This document shows, piece after piece, positions 30,037 to 38,373 of a stretch of DNA of 64,000 nt. The first letter of the stretch is position 1, and the number at the start of each line of letters is the position of its first letter. This stretch comes from Bradyrhizobium sp. WD16 (GTDB lineage: Bacteria; Pseudomonadota; Alphaproteobacteria; Rhizobiales; Xanthobacteraceae). The notes under the pieces were generated by a model. The model was not told the DNA's origin, did no database searches, and was given only the letters and a program-made list of their open reading frames with translations. The position numbers were made by a program, and so were the translations under genes. The stretch lies in NCBI RefSeq assembly GCF_024181725.1, contig NZ_CP028908.1, forward strand, positions 5,135,501-5,199,500, written 5' to 3'.

Positions 30037-30071
30037 CTGCCCCCGCCTCGCCCGGATACGGACAGTCAAGC

Positions 30072-30096
30072 ATACCTGACACAGGATGTCAGGTAT
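30072..30096. promoter_or_regulatory. operator-like palindrome between WYL regulator and GST
   Basis: A perfect inverted repeat, ATACCTGACA - 5 bases - TGTCAGGTAT, lies 36 bp from the regulator start and 52 bp from the GST start. TGACA/TGTCA half-sites are, as I recall, seen with YafY-type regulators. It probably binds the divergent WYL regulator. Confidence 0.7.
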
Positions 30097-30147
30097 GGGG
30101 GTGTAGAAACCTGCCGCCGCCACTTCTGGCCTCCAAGGAGATCCTTC

Positions 30148-30804
30148 ATGACCGCCACCGACCGCATCACCCTTTACTATTCGCCCCAGACCCGGGCTCT
30201 CGGAACGCGGATGCTGCTGGAGGAACTTGGCGCGCCCTACGATCTCCGCATCCTGAACATGAAGGCCGGCGAGCAGCGCCAGCCGGCCTTCCTCGCCATC
30301 AATCCGCTCGGCAAGGTGCCGACCATCCGCCACGGCGAGGCCGTGGTCACCGAGCAGGTGGCGATCTACATCTATCTCGCCGACCTGTTCCCGGAGGCGG
30401 GGCTGACGCCGGCGATCGGCGATCCGCTGCGCGGCCCGTTCCTGCGCTGGATCGCCTATTACGGCTCCTCGTTCGAGCCGGCGCTGATGGACAAGGCCTT
30501 CAAGCACGCCCCGGCCGACCGGAACCAGTCGCCCTATTCCGACTACGACACCATGCTCGGCGCGCTGGCCGCGCAACTCGCCAAGGGCCCCTATCTGCTC
30601 GGCGAGCGGATGACGGCGGCCGATGTGCTGTGGGGCGTGGCGCTCAACTGGACCATGATGTTCGGGCTGGTGCCCAAGGTGGAGCCGTTCATCAGTCATG
30701 CCGCGCGCATCACCGCGCGGCCGAGCTTCGCGCGCCTGTCCGCCGCCGACGCCGAGATGGCGGCGCAACATGCGGCGGCTGCGGCTGGTAGCGGCCACAC
30801 CTGA
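30148..30804 (+). CDS. glutathione S-transferase family protein
   Basis: This 218-aa protein has a GST N-terminal thioredoxin-like domain (ITLYYSPQTRALGTRMLLEELGAPYDLRIL, then NPLGKVPTIRHGEAVVTEQVAIYIYLAD) and an all-helical C-terminal domain ending around LLGERMTAADVLWGVALNW. An AAGGAG Shine-Dalgarno at 30134-30139 sets the ATG at 30148. It probably conjugates glutathione to electrophiles in the cytoplasm. Control by the divergent WYL regulator is inferred. Confidence 0.93.
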   Translation: MTATDRITLYYSPQTRALGTRMLLEELGAPYDLRILNMKAGEQRQPAFLAINPLGKVPTIRHGEAVVTEQVAIYIYLADLFPEAGLTPAIGDPLRGPFLRWIAYYGSSFEPALMDKAFKHAPADRNQSPYSDYDTMLGALAAQLAKGPYLLGERMTAADVLWGVALNWTMMFGLVPKVEPFISHAARITARPSFARLSAADAEMAAQHAAAAAGSGHT

Positions 30805-30894
30805 TCCAAACCACGCCAGCGCAACGCAGGCCATTTGTCTTGCGATAAGATCACGCCCCGGCGTCACCTGGAGCGCGATAGGCCAAAGTTGAGG

Positions 30895-31614
30895 CTATCG
30901 CGCTCCGGATGTGGTCTTTCCTCCGATCGAACGACCAGCCTTCTCGGCGACTGCGATCAGGCCTTTGACACCGAACGCAAGCTCCACATGCTTGATGCTT
31001 AGATGCGACGGGGAAAATCCCGCGCCCTCGAGCAGCTCGGCAAGGTCCTGCACTTCGAAGGTGCGATGGGTTTCCGGCCCGGCGAAGGGCCAGCTCCGCA
31101 TCGTGTCACGCGATGTCGCGTAAACCACGACCCGGCCACCCGGCCGAAGCACCCGATAGACCTCCGCGATATCCTGGCCGGCCGGGTCGAAGAAATAGAC
31201 CACATTGACCAGCAGGATCTTGTCGAACGTTCCATCGATCCAGGGTAACGGACTGAACGGCCCATGGACGAGCGTCATCCGCCCCCTCGCGACGGCGGTC
31301 TCGTTCAGCTCTTTGGCCTGTTGGAGCATCCGCACCGAGTGGTCCACGCCATAGACCGGACCACGGGTTCGCGCCGCAATCGACCTCAGTCCCCGCCCTG
31401 GGCCGAAGCCCAGTTCAAGCACCGTATCGCCTGGACCGATCTCCATGGCGTGGATCGCCAACCGGTTGGGCTCGTCATTGATCACCCCCATCAGCCAACC
31501 GGCAATTGCGCCGGCGAGCCCTGCCGGATGCTGCAGCTGCAGGCCGAACGCATGCCAGATCCGGCGCATCGTGCTTGTCTGGCTCCGTTCCCGCCCAAGT
31601 GCAGACAGCTTCAT
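30895..31614 (-). CDS. class I SAM-dependent methyltransferase
   Basis: This 239-aa Rossmann-fold methyltransferase has motif I VLELGFGPGRGLRSIA, an acidic residue at the end of beta-2 (VYGVDHS), and IAEVYRVLRPGGRVVVYA as motif III. It is the last gene of a six-gene minus-strand cluster, and its start overlaps the stop of the TPR gene (ATGA), so it is translationally coupled. The substrate is unknown; it may methylate the product of the cluster. Confidence 0.9.
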   Translation of the reverse strand: MKLSALGRERSQTSTMRRIWHAFGLQLQHPAGLAGAIAGWLMGVINDEPNRLAIHAMEIGPGDTVLELGFGPGRGLRSIAARTRGPVYGVDHSVRMLQQAKELNETAVARGRMTLVHGPFSPLPWIDGTFDKILLVNVVYFFDPAGQDIAEVYRVLRPGGRVVVYATSRDTMRSWPFAGPETHRTFEVQDLAELLEGAGFSPSHLSIKHVELAFGVKGLIAVAEKAGRSIGGKTTSGAR

Positions 31615-32264
31615 TTGCCAGCCTCGATCTTGGCCAGCAGTTCCTCGATCATCAGCCGGCGATTCTTCTCCCAGAGAGGACGGTCCGGGCGTTGAGGTAT
31701 CTTGAGCGCCTGTTGAAAGACCGCAGCAGCTTTCTGCCGCTCGTTCTGCGAATAGAGGAAGTCACCGTAAAAATACCACGCATCCAACCCGTTCGGTGCG
31801 CGCCGGACGGCTTCCTCCAGCAACTGCCGCGCCTTTGCCTTGTCGCCGAATCCGATCGGAAAGCCGGGAACGCGGTAGTACAGGACGCCGAGACTCGTCG
31901 TTGCGCCGGCATCCAGCCTCGCGGGATCGATAGTGTAGGCCCGCTCCAGCAAATCGCGAGCACGTTTGGCCAATCCCAGCGCGCTGAACGAGCTTGCCAT
32001 CGACGCGCGTTCACTGGTGATGATGCCATCCCAAATCAGGGCCTCGGGCATTTCCGGAAATTTCGCCGCGACGGCGTCCGCGTCCTGGCCAAGCGCATTC
32101 ATCTGGTTTGTCTGATCATCGCCCTCGGGCACGCCGAACTTGATCGTCTCCCACGTCGTCTGGAGACGCCGCACTTCCGGCGACAGGGCATCTGCCGCAA
32201 GCGCATAAGGGGATGTGACGAGAGCGACGATGAACAAGAGTGATATCCGGACTGACAGCTTCAT
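31611..32264 (-). CDS. secreted TPR-type protein
   Basis: This 217-aa protein has a signal peptide (MKLSVRISLLFIVALVTSPY, cleaved near ALAAD) and tetratricopeptide-like helices (ARDLLERAYTIDPARLDAGATTSLGVLYYRVPG; ARQLLEEAVRRAPNGLDAWYFYGDFLY). The frame is open to 32573, but the ATG at 32264 gives the signal peptide. It is fifth in the cluster, 48 bp after the SDR, and overlaps the methyltransferase start. A periplasmic, protein-binding role is possible; the function is unknown. Confidence 0.78.
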   Translation of the reverse strand: MKLSVRISLLFIVALVTSPYALAADALSPEVRRLQTTWETIKFGVPEGDDQTNQMNALGQDADAVAAKFPEMPEALIWDGIITSERASMASSFSALGLAKRARDLLERAYTIDPARLDAGATTSLGVLYYRVPGFPIGFGDKAKARQLLEEAVRRAPNGLDAWYFYGDFLYSQNERQKAAAVFQQALKIPQRPDRPLWEKNRRLMIEELLAKIEAGK

Positions 32265-32311
32265 AGGATTCCTTCTCGTGGAAACGAGTTTCGTCTTCGG
32301 TGTTGGCTGCA

Positions 32312-33082
32312 TTAGTGCGAAGGCGATCGCCGCGACAGCGCCCGATCGATGATCTGGGGAAAGAGCCGTTGAATCAGAACGTAGATGCGCTCCAGACCGG
32401 GCGCGTAGACGGACTCGCGGCCGCGCGCGACGGCGCGCCAGATGCGACGGGCCACGACGACCGGCGCATCGACGCCCCCGCTCGGATCGATGAACTCGGC
32501 GAGAGCGGCGATCGCAGCCGTTTGCGTCGCCCGGGGCGCGGCGTAGGTCACGTCGATGCCCGCCCTCCTCCATTCGCGGCGCAGCCCGCTCGAAAAGCCG
32601 CGCAGTGCGAACTTCGAGGCGGAATAGGCCGTAAGCCCCGGATAGGCGATATCGCCAAAAACCGAGCCGACATTGACGACCCTCGACGGTCGTGCAGCGG
32701 CCAGCAACGGCATCAAGTCGCGCGTCAGCGCCATCGGCGCGATGACATTCGTCATGAACGTCTTGATCATCGCTGTGTCATCGACCCGCTCGATGACGCC
32801 CCCTTCCATCACGCCCGCATTGTTGATGAGAACGTCGAGCGCGCTCCACCGTTCTTCGATCATCCCGACGATCCGCCTGCGATCGCCGGCATCCGTGATA
32901 TCCGCCGCAATCGCGAAATGGCGGTCAGGTTCGTTCAGCAGCGCCCGCGTCGCTTCGAGCGCCGCCGCCCGCCTGCCGCACAAAGCGACGATCATTCCGC
33001 GCTGCGCCGCCTCGACGGCGAGCGCACGGCCGATTCCGGAGCCGGCTCCGGTGATCAGCACGCGCTTGCGTTCACGCGACAT
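32312..33082 (-). CDS. SDR family oxidoreductase (cluster gene)
   Basis: This 256-aa SDR has TGAGSGIG as the cofactor motif, NNAGVMEGG, and YSASK as the active-site Tyr/Lys. The segment AYPGLTAYSASKFALRGFSSGLRREW is typical of SDRs acting on acyl or polyketide-like substrates, but this is only suggestive. Its start overlaps the stop of the TenA-like gene by 11 bp, a sign of coupling. It is fourth in the cluster. Confidence 0.92.
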   Translation of the reverse strand: MSRERKRVLITGAGSGIGRALAVEAAQRGMIVALCGRRAAALEATRALLNEPDRHFAIAADITDAGDRRRIVGMIEERWSALDVLINNAGVMEGGVIERVDDTAMIKTFMTNVIAPMALTRDLMPLLAAARPSRVVNVGSVFGDIAYPGLTAYSASKFALRGFSSGLRREWRRAGIDVTYAAPRATQTAAIAALAEFIDPSGGVDAPVVVARRIWRAVARGRESVYAPGLERIYVLIQRLFPQIIDRALSRRSPSH

Positions 33083-33740
33083 CGCTCAACTCCGCGCCGG
33101 TGCCGAGCTCACGAAAAATCGCGCCGTACAGGCCGTAGAACATCGACGCGTTGTCGATGATGAGGCGCTGGGTGTCGTGGTCATCGAAGCCGTCGACCAG
33201 TTCGCGAAAAAAGGCGACGTGCTCGTGGTCGAGCGAGCCGTGCGATCGGAGATAGCTGAACCCGCCCTCGCCCCCCAGGCCGATGGCCCCCTTCAACGCA
33301 TCGGCGAGCTTGTCGGCCAGCAGAACCGACATTCCCTCGAGAACGTGGACGCTGCCGAGGAACGCGTACGGACTGATATGCTCGATCGCGTAGTATGCGT
33401 ACGCCACCATGGTCCTGCAGGCCGGTCCGCCTCGGCCGTTGCGCACCGCATCGGCATCGCCGCCGAGGGCCCGGATATCGTCGAGGATCCACTTCTCGTG
33501 GCCACGTTCCTCCTTCATGTATTCGACCAATGCGTCCTGGTAGCGCTCGTCGGACGTGCGGGACGCTGCCAGCGCCAGCAGAGGAAAGGTGTGCTTGACG
33601 TGGTGATAGGCCTCCGCGAGAAACGCCAGATAGAGGCCGCGCGGCGCTCCAACTCTGGTCGCATGGCGAACGAGGGGAATGGACAGGAAGGCGTCGCGGC
33701 TGGTGGCCGTTTCGCGCGCGAGCAACTCATGGAATTTCAT
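33072..33740 (-). CDS. TenA/heme-oxygenase-like iron-containing redox protein
   Basis: This 222-aa all-helical protein resembles the TenA/PqqC/heme-oxygenase-like fold. It carries conserved-looking Glu and His residues in helices (FLAEAYHHVKHTFPLL, VEYMKEERGHEKWILDDI, and SLDHEHVAFFRELVDGF), which fit di-iron ligands of the HDO-type redox enzymes. The ATG at 33740 has an AAAGG Shine-Dalgarno. It follows the ligase by 11 bp and overlaps the SDR. An oxygenase or oxidative-cleavage step in the pathway is a reasonable inference; hydrolase (thiaminase-like) activity is the alternative. Confidence 0.82.
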   Translation of the reverse strand: MKFHELLARETATSRDAFLSIPLVRHATRVGAPRGLYLAFLAEAYHHVKHTFPLLALAASRTSDERYQDALVEYMKEERGHEKWILDDIRALGGDADAVRNGRGGPACRTMVAYAYYAIEHISPYAFLGSVHVLEGMSVLLADKLADALKGAIGLGGEGGFSYLRSHGSLDHEHVAFFRELVDGFDDHDTQRLIIDNASMFYGLYGAIFRELGTGAELSDVA

Positions 33741-33751
33741 TGTCTGGCCTT

Positions 33752-35233
33752 TCATGTGGAAGTCGAAGATGTGACGGCTGAACCCGACGGCGCGGCGGCG
33801 CCGTCCTCGAGGAAACGCGCCATGGCTTTGCGAGCCGGGCGCCCGTTGCTGAGCAATCGATGCTTCAGAGCGTCTTCGATGCGGATGACGACGGCGGCGC
33901 GCGGTACGGCATACCGCGGCGCACCTTCGCAAAGGATCGCGCAGAGATCGATGATTTCTGCGTAACTCGCCGCGGCAAACCACTCAGCCCCTTGACGAGA
34001 CGGAATGAGCAAGGCTGTCAGATGCGGCACGCCGTGACCCGCCACGGCACAGAACGCAATCCGCGGATCGGCAAGCAGCATGGTCTCGATCCATTCGGGG
34101 CTGACGTTTCTGCCGAACGCCGTCACGATCAGGCTGTCCTTGCGTCCGTGTACGGTGAGGAAGCCGTCCTGGTCGATGGCTCCGAGGTCGCCCGTCCGCC
34201 ACGGCCGGGACGCCGTGCCGCCGATGTAACCATCCATGATCGAAGGCCCGTCGACGACGATCTCGCCGTCGTCGATCGACACGGCGAGGCCGCTGAGCGG
34301 TCGGCCCACCGTCCCCGGGCGACGCTCTCCCGGGCGGTTGACTGCAACCACCGAACAGCACTCCGACAAGCCGTAGCCTTCGAAGGCAGGAATACCCAAA
34401 CTCCAGGCTGCGTTCGCCACCGCCGTCGGCACCGGCGCGCCTCCCACCGCGACGAGGCGAAGCGACGATGGCGCGGCCTGATCGGCAGCTTTGAGCTCCG
34501 CCACCCACTGCTTGAGCAGTTGCGGCACCAATACGCTCGCCGTCGGCCTTAGTGCGTCGAAGGCCTTGGCAATGCCGGTCGCATCGCCGCGGCCGACCCG
34601 TTCTGCCAAACCCGCATCGAAGTGCACGTGCGCCCCGAGCGCTGTCGGAATGAAGACCGAGCAGATCGTCTCCAGCAGCAGCGGCAGCGGCAGGACAGAC
34701 AAATAGGAGTCGTTGGCGGAGGCCTGCGTCGCGGCAATCAGGGTAGCGGCCGACCACGCAATCTGCCCGCTCTGAAGGCGAACGCCCTTCGGCCGACCTG
34801 TGCTTCCCGACGTGTAAACGATCTGACCGAAGCCATCGACGAACTCCGGAAAGTCCGTTCCTGTCCCGCCACCGGCGATTGTGCGGGTCGGCAGCCCCGA
34901 TTGCCCCACCAGCTCCGCCGTCCGCTCGGAGGCGAGGATGAACTCGACAGACGCGTCGCGAACGACATGCTCCAGCTGCGTCGCGCTGAAGAACGTCGGC
35001 AGCGGCACCACGGTCTTGCCGGCGAACGCGCAGGCGAGTTGGGCGATCACCCAGTCGATACCGTTCGGCGCGAGGATGCCGACCGTTTTGGGAGCGAGCG
35101 CGAGCTCCGACGCGAAACCAACCACCCTCGCGAAGAGCTCGCGCCGCGACAGCGCGGATTCGTCATCGCTGACCGCGATCAACTCGCCGGCCTGCGACGC
35201 ATGTCCCCTGAAAAATTCAAACAGCTGACGCAT
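33752..35233 (-). CDS. AMP-binding (acyl-CoA synthetase-like) ligase
   Basis: This 493-aa adenylate-forming enzyme has the P-loop-like A3 motif YTSGSTGRPKG at about residues 140-150, YGLSECCSVV (A5) near 290, RPWRTGDLGAIDQDGFLTVHGRKDSLI (A7/A8), and a C-terminal NGRPARK that may hold the catalytic Lys. It activates a carboxylic acid as the acyl-AMP. The first ATG is at 35245, but 35233 (MRQLFEFF) suits the family; both overlap the end of the upstream hemolysin-family gene. It is second in the cluster. Confidence 0.92.
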   Translation of the reverse strand: MRQLFEFFRGHASQAGELIAVSDDESALSRRELFARVVGFASELALAPKTVGILAPNGIDWVIAQLACAFAGKTVVPLPTFFSATQLEHVVRDASVEFILASERTAELVGQSGLPTRTIAGGGTGTDFPEFVDGFGQIVYTSGSTGRPKGVRLQSGQIAWSAATLIAATQASANDSYLSVLPLPLLLETICSVFIPTALGAHVHFDAGLAERVGRGDATGIAKAFDALRPTASVLVPQLLKQWVAELKAADQAAPSSLRLVAVGGAPVPTAVANAAWSLGIPAFEGYGLSECCSVVAVNRPGERRPGTVGRPLSGLAVSIDDGEIVVDGPSIMDGYIGGTASRPWRTGDLGAIDQDGFLTVHGRKDSLIVTAFGRNVSPEWIETMLLADPRIAFCAVAGHGVPHLTALLIPSRQGAEWFAAASYAEIIDLCAILCEGAPRYAVPRAAVVIRIEDALKHRLLSNGRPARKAMARFLEDGAAAPSGSAVTSSTST

Positions 35234-35813
35234 TGAGTTCACCATGTTGGGCGCCGTTCCCCCTCACGCTCGGGTTCGGAACGGCATACACTTTGGGATC
35301 GGCGGCATAGTAGGTCCCCCATCGCTCGGCATTCGCGATGCGCCGGCGATCGGCGTCGCCTAGACAGCTCAATTCGATGCCTCGCCGGCTGAGCTTGTGC
35401 TGAAGTCGCCGCGTCAGCGTAAAGAACGACCAGTCAAACCCGGCTCTTTCGCCGAAAGTCGCGATGCCCTCGACAAACCGGCCGGTCGCCAGCGGCGCCC
35501 TGCTCACGAGCGTCGTCACTTCGAAGATCGCATCGCGATCGATGGCTCTGGCGGACAGAGCGCTGAGCGCCGCTTCGATCGAGCTATCGAGATAGGCCTC
35601 GGAAAAGAAACCGTCGTCCGCGAAGCGAAGCCCCGCCGCGCACTGGATGCCCTCCCGGCTGTCCACAACGGCAATCAGGTAAGTCGGAAACGCTCGCAGA
35701 TCGGCGCCATATTGCGCCGCATAGATCGTCTTGATGAGCTCCTCGGCTGAATGCCTTGCGGGATCATCTTTCGTCAGAAGGATCGTATTGAGCATTCCGC
35801 CCATCCATTCCAC
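35217..35813 (-). CDS. thermostable hemolysin family protein (GNAT-like)
   Basis: This protein of up to 198 aa matches the thermostable hemolysin (delta-VPH) family: KTIYAAQYGADLRAFPTYLIAVVD, GLRFADDGFFSEAYLD, VTTLVSRAPLATGRFVEGI and a C-terminal WGTYYAADPKVYAVP. As I recall, Pfam groups this family with N-acetyltransferase-like folds, so an acyltransferase role is more likely than lysis. Starts at 35813 (GTG), 35804 and 35795 (ATG) are possible. It is first in the six-gene cluster and overlaps the ligase start. Divergent from it, across 385 bp, is a two-component system. Confidence 0.85.
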   Translation of the reverse strand: MEWMGGMLNTILLTKDDPARHSAEELIKTIYAAQYGADLRAFPTYLIAVVDSREGIQCAAGLRFADDGFFSEAYLDSSIEAALSALSARAIDRDAIFEVTTLVSRAPLATGRFVEGIATFGERAGFDWSFFTLTRRLQHKLSRRGIELSCLGDADRRRIANAERWGTYYAADPKVYAVPNPSVRGNGAQHGELNASAV

Positions 35814-36198
35814 AGATCAGATCGCACGGGGTTGTGGCCGCCGTTTGCGCCGGAACATTGTTCCAAAAGTCGCGGCCTCGTATCCGAATGTTGCTTGAGA
35901 TCGGCGAGATCGCCGCCCCGCTTCAACCGGCATCCACGTCCAATATTTCAGTGCGAACGCAGATCGCGCTTCGCCGTTCGAACCGACGAGAGGACTGTGG
36001 CGCGCTGGACACCATGGGCTGTGGCGGGGCCCTGCCGTGAAGCCACGGCCAAATCGCGCATCATGAAAGTCGTGGCCAAGATGTGGCGAGGCGCGATGCA
36101 ATGTGTCCGAATATTGCTGCTGCAGCCGATCCGGCTGCCAGCTCATTGAAAGTGTCCAGCGCTTGCCCTATTCACTCCGGCACGGCGTCGACAATTGC
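35814..36198. promoter_or_regulatory. divergent intergenic region between the six-gene cluster and the two-component pair
   Basis: No coding sequence is supported in these 385 bases. The region must hold the promoters of both divergent transcripts. I could not identify a clear direct repeat for an OmpR-type regulator by eye. Confidence 0.4.
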
Positions 36199-36921
36199 GT
36201 GACCGCTTTGAGCAACGAACCACATCTTCTGATCGTCGATGACGACCTTCAGATTCGGAAGCTTCTTGGCCGCTATCTGGCCGAACAGGGCTTTCGGGTG
36301 ACCCTCGCGTCCGACACGCGCAGCCTGCAGACCGCGCTTGAATCGAATGACATCGAGCTGATCGTGCTTGACGTCATGTTGCCGGACGGCTCCGGCCTGG
36401 ACATCTGCCAGAAGATGCGAGCCGATCACTCGCCCATTCCCGTCATTCTCCTCACGGCGTTGAAGGAGGATGTGGATCGAATTCTCGGCCTCGAGATGGG
36501 GGCCGATGATTACCTGGGAAAGCCCTTTAACCCGCGGGAGCTCGCCGCTCGCATTCGAGCGGTGCTTCGTCGCAAGAGCGAGGTGGCAGGGCACGCAGCC
36601 ACCTCTCATGAATACCTTTTCGACGGGTTCAGACTGCAGCCGGACTTGCGGCGGGTTCTCAATCCGCGCGGCGAGCCGCTCGATCTGACCTCGGCGGAAT
36701 TCGATCTCCTGCATGCCATGGTAACCAGGTCAGGGCGACTGCTCTCGCGCGAATACCTGATGGATGCCACCCGCCGCCAGGATGGCGATCGTTCGGTGGA
36801 TGTGCTGCTCAGCCGCATTCGCCGCAAGCTTGGCGACATTGGCTTTGAGTTGATCAAGACCGTCCGGAACGCAGGTTACGTCTTTAGCGGTCGGGTTGAG
36901 AGGATTGGAGCGGGCGAATGA
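36199..36921 (+). CDS. OmpR-family response regulator
   Basis: This 240-aa regulator has a receiver domain (LLIVDDD acidic pocket at residues 13-16, phosphoacceptor Asp in VLDVMLPDGSG at about residue 58, Lys in GKPFNPREL) and a winged-helix DNA-binding domain (LTSAEFDLLHAMVTRSGRLLSREYLMD, then RSVDVLLSRIRRKLG). The GTG at 36199 is taken as start because family proteins begin just before LLIVDDD; the frame is open to 36103. It overlaps the kinase gene by 4 bases (ATGA) and is divergent from the metabolic cluster, which it may regulate. Confidence 0.92.
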   Translation: MTALSNEPHLLIVDDDLQIRKLLGRYLAEQGFRVTLASDTRSLQTALESNDIELIVLDVMLPDGSGLDICQKMRADHSPIPVILLTALKEDVDRILGLEMGADDYLGKPFNPRELAARIRAVLRRKSEVAGHAATSHEYLFDGFRLQPDLRRVLNPRGEPLDLTSAEFDLLHAMVTRSGRLLSREYLMDATRRQDGDRSVDVLLSRIRRKLGDIGFELIKTVRNAGYVFSGRVERIGAGE

Positions 36922-38177
36922 CCTCGCTGAGAGCCCGCATCGTCCTGACTCTGGTTTCGTCGATCCTCTGTGTCATTCTCGTTGTTGCCGCAATAGCGTT
37001 CTCGATGCGGTGGAAACACGAATGGAGGGAGCCGAACAACTTCGCCCAATTGGGGGCCGAGCAGATATTGACCATCGCGTCATTGCTCGATGGTGAAGCG
37101 AAGGGCGGCCCCGGGCACCTGGCATCGGAGCCTGCCGCGGGGACTCCCCGACCTGATTTGTCAGGTCCGCTACAATCCGAGTTGCGCCGGGCCGGATCCG
37201 CACTTCGCGTAACGGTAACGCAGCCTGTCGGGATCACTCATCCGCTCGTATCCGTCAAATTCGACTCCGGCTGGCTCACCCTTCCGATCAAGGATCCCAA
37301 CCATACAAAAGAGGTCTTGGTGTCTATCGCCGGCGGGCTATTGCTGGTCGGCGCAGGAACGATCGCCGTGGCGGTGTGGTTCGCCTTCCGCATCACGCGC
37401 AATCTCGCGGCTCTCGAACGCGTCGCCGCGACGATCGACGACGACGGCGTCGTTCCGAAGCTGCCGGAGAGCGGACCACCTGAACTGAAAGCCGTCGCGC
37501 GTGCAATCAACACGATGACGGCCCGGCTGAAGAGCGCGGCCGAAAGTCGAATGCGGCTTGTCGCCGCCGCGGGGCACGATCTACGGACCCCGATGACCCG
37601 CATGCGACTTCGTGCCGAGTTTCTCGACGAGGAAGACCGGTCGATGTGGTTGAACGATATCGAGGAACTCGAGCGCATTGCGGACAGCGCGATCCAGCTG
37701 GTGCGCGAAGAGACCCGATGTGAAAGCAGCCAGCTCGTCCGCGTCGACGAGATCATTCTTGGCGTCTGCAGCGACCTCGTTTCGATGAAAGAGCCTGTCA
37801 AGATCATGAAGATCGAGGCGGTGACAATTTCGACTCCGCGATTGGCGCTCACCCGGGCGGTCAGGAATCTCATCGTCAACGCAGCGACGCACGGCGGCGG
37901 CGCCTTTGTCACCTTGGCCCTTGAGAATACCTCCGCCTCGATTACCATCGACGACGAAGGACCTGGTATTCCCGACCACAGCATGTCACGGGTATTCGAA
38001 CCGTTTTTCCGGGTCGATCCGGGACGGCGCAAGTCCGGACCGGGAGCTGGCCTTGGTCTTGCGATCGCCAAGGAAATCGTTGAGCGGCACGGCGGTCAAT
38101 TGACGCTTCAGAACCGGTGGCCAAAGGGGCTCCGGCAACGAATTGTGTTTCCGGCTGGGCGCGCCGAAGCTTCTTAG
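36918..38177 (+). CDS. EnvZ-type sensor histidine kinase
   Basis: This 419-aa kinase has two transmembrane segments (about residues 8-30 and 132-156) framing a short periplasmic sensor of about 100 residues, a HAMP region, a HisKA box AAGHDLRTPMTRMRLRAEF with the phosphorylated His at residue 220, and an HATPase domain with N box NLIVNAATHGGG, G1 DEGPGIPD and G2 GAGLGLAIAKEI. It pairs with the preceding regulator. The signal is unknown; a periplasmic cue is expected. Confidence 0.93.
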   Translation: MTSLRARIVLTLVSSILCVILVVAAIAFSMRWKHEWREPNNFAQLGAEQILTIASLLDGEAKGGPGHLASEPAAGTPRPDLSGPLQSELRRAGSALRVTVTQPVGITHPLVSVKFDSGWLTLPIKDPNHTKEVLVSIAGGLLLVGAGTIAVAVWFAFRITRNLAALERVAATIDDDGVVPKLPESGPPELKAVARAINTMTARLKSAAESRMRLVAAAGHDLRTPMTRMRLRAEFLDEEDRSMWLNDIEELERIADSAIQLVREETRCESSQLVRVDEIILGVCSDLVSMKEPVKIMKIEAVTISTPRLALTRAVRNLIVNAATHGGGAFVTLALENTSASITIDDEGPGIPDHSMSRVFEPFFRVDPGRRKSGPGAGLGLAIAKEIVERHGGQLTLQNRWPKGLRQRIVFPAGRAEAS

Positions 38178-38319
38178 CGAAGGCGGGCAAACGCGGGCGT
38201 CACGACGGAAAGTGGGGCGCACGGCGCCACCACGCATTCCGCTGTCGTCCTCCGCGCGGCTATCGCATTCACACATCGGATCCGCAGGCGAGAAAGCGCC
38301 CACTCTTTCAGCCTTTCTA

Positions 38320-38354
38320 TCGTCATGCCCGCGCTTGTCGCGGGCATCCACGTC
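38320..38354. repeat. REP-like palindrome (satellite-related module)
   Basis: This is an inverted repeat, ATGCCCGCG / CGCGGGCAT, flanked by GTC and CCACGTC. The same module makes up part of each unit of the tandem array at 41.98-44.70 kb and is a common intergenic palindrome in Hyphomicrobiales. It lies between the convergent kinase and tartrate-dehydrogenase-like genes and could form a bidirectional transcript end. Confidence 0.6.
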
Positions 38355-38373
38355 TTCGTCGCCCAGCATCGGC

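Noticed and set aside
35217-35813. Pore-forming hemolysin
   Set aside because: The name comes from the founding family member; there is no signal peptide, and its place in a ligase/oxidoreductase/methyltransferase cluster fits an enzyme better.
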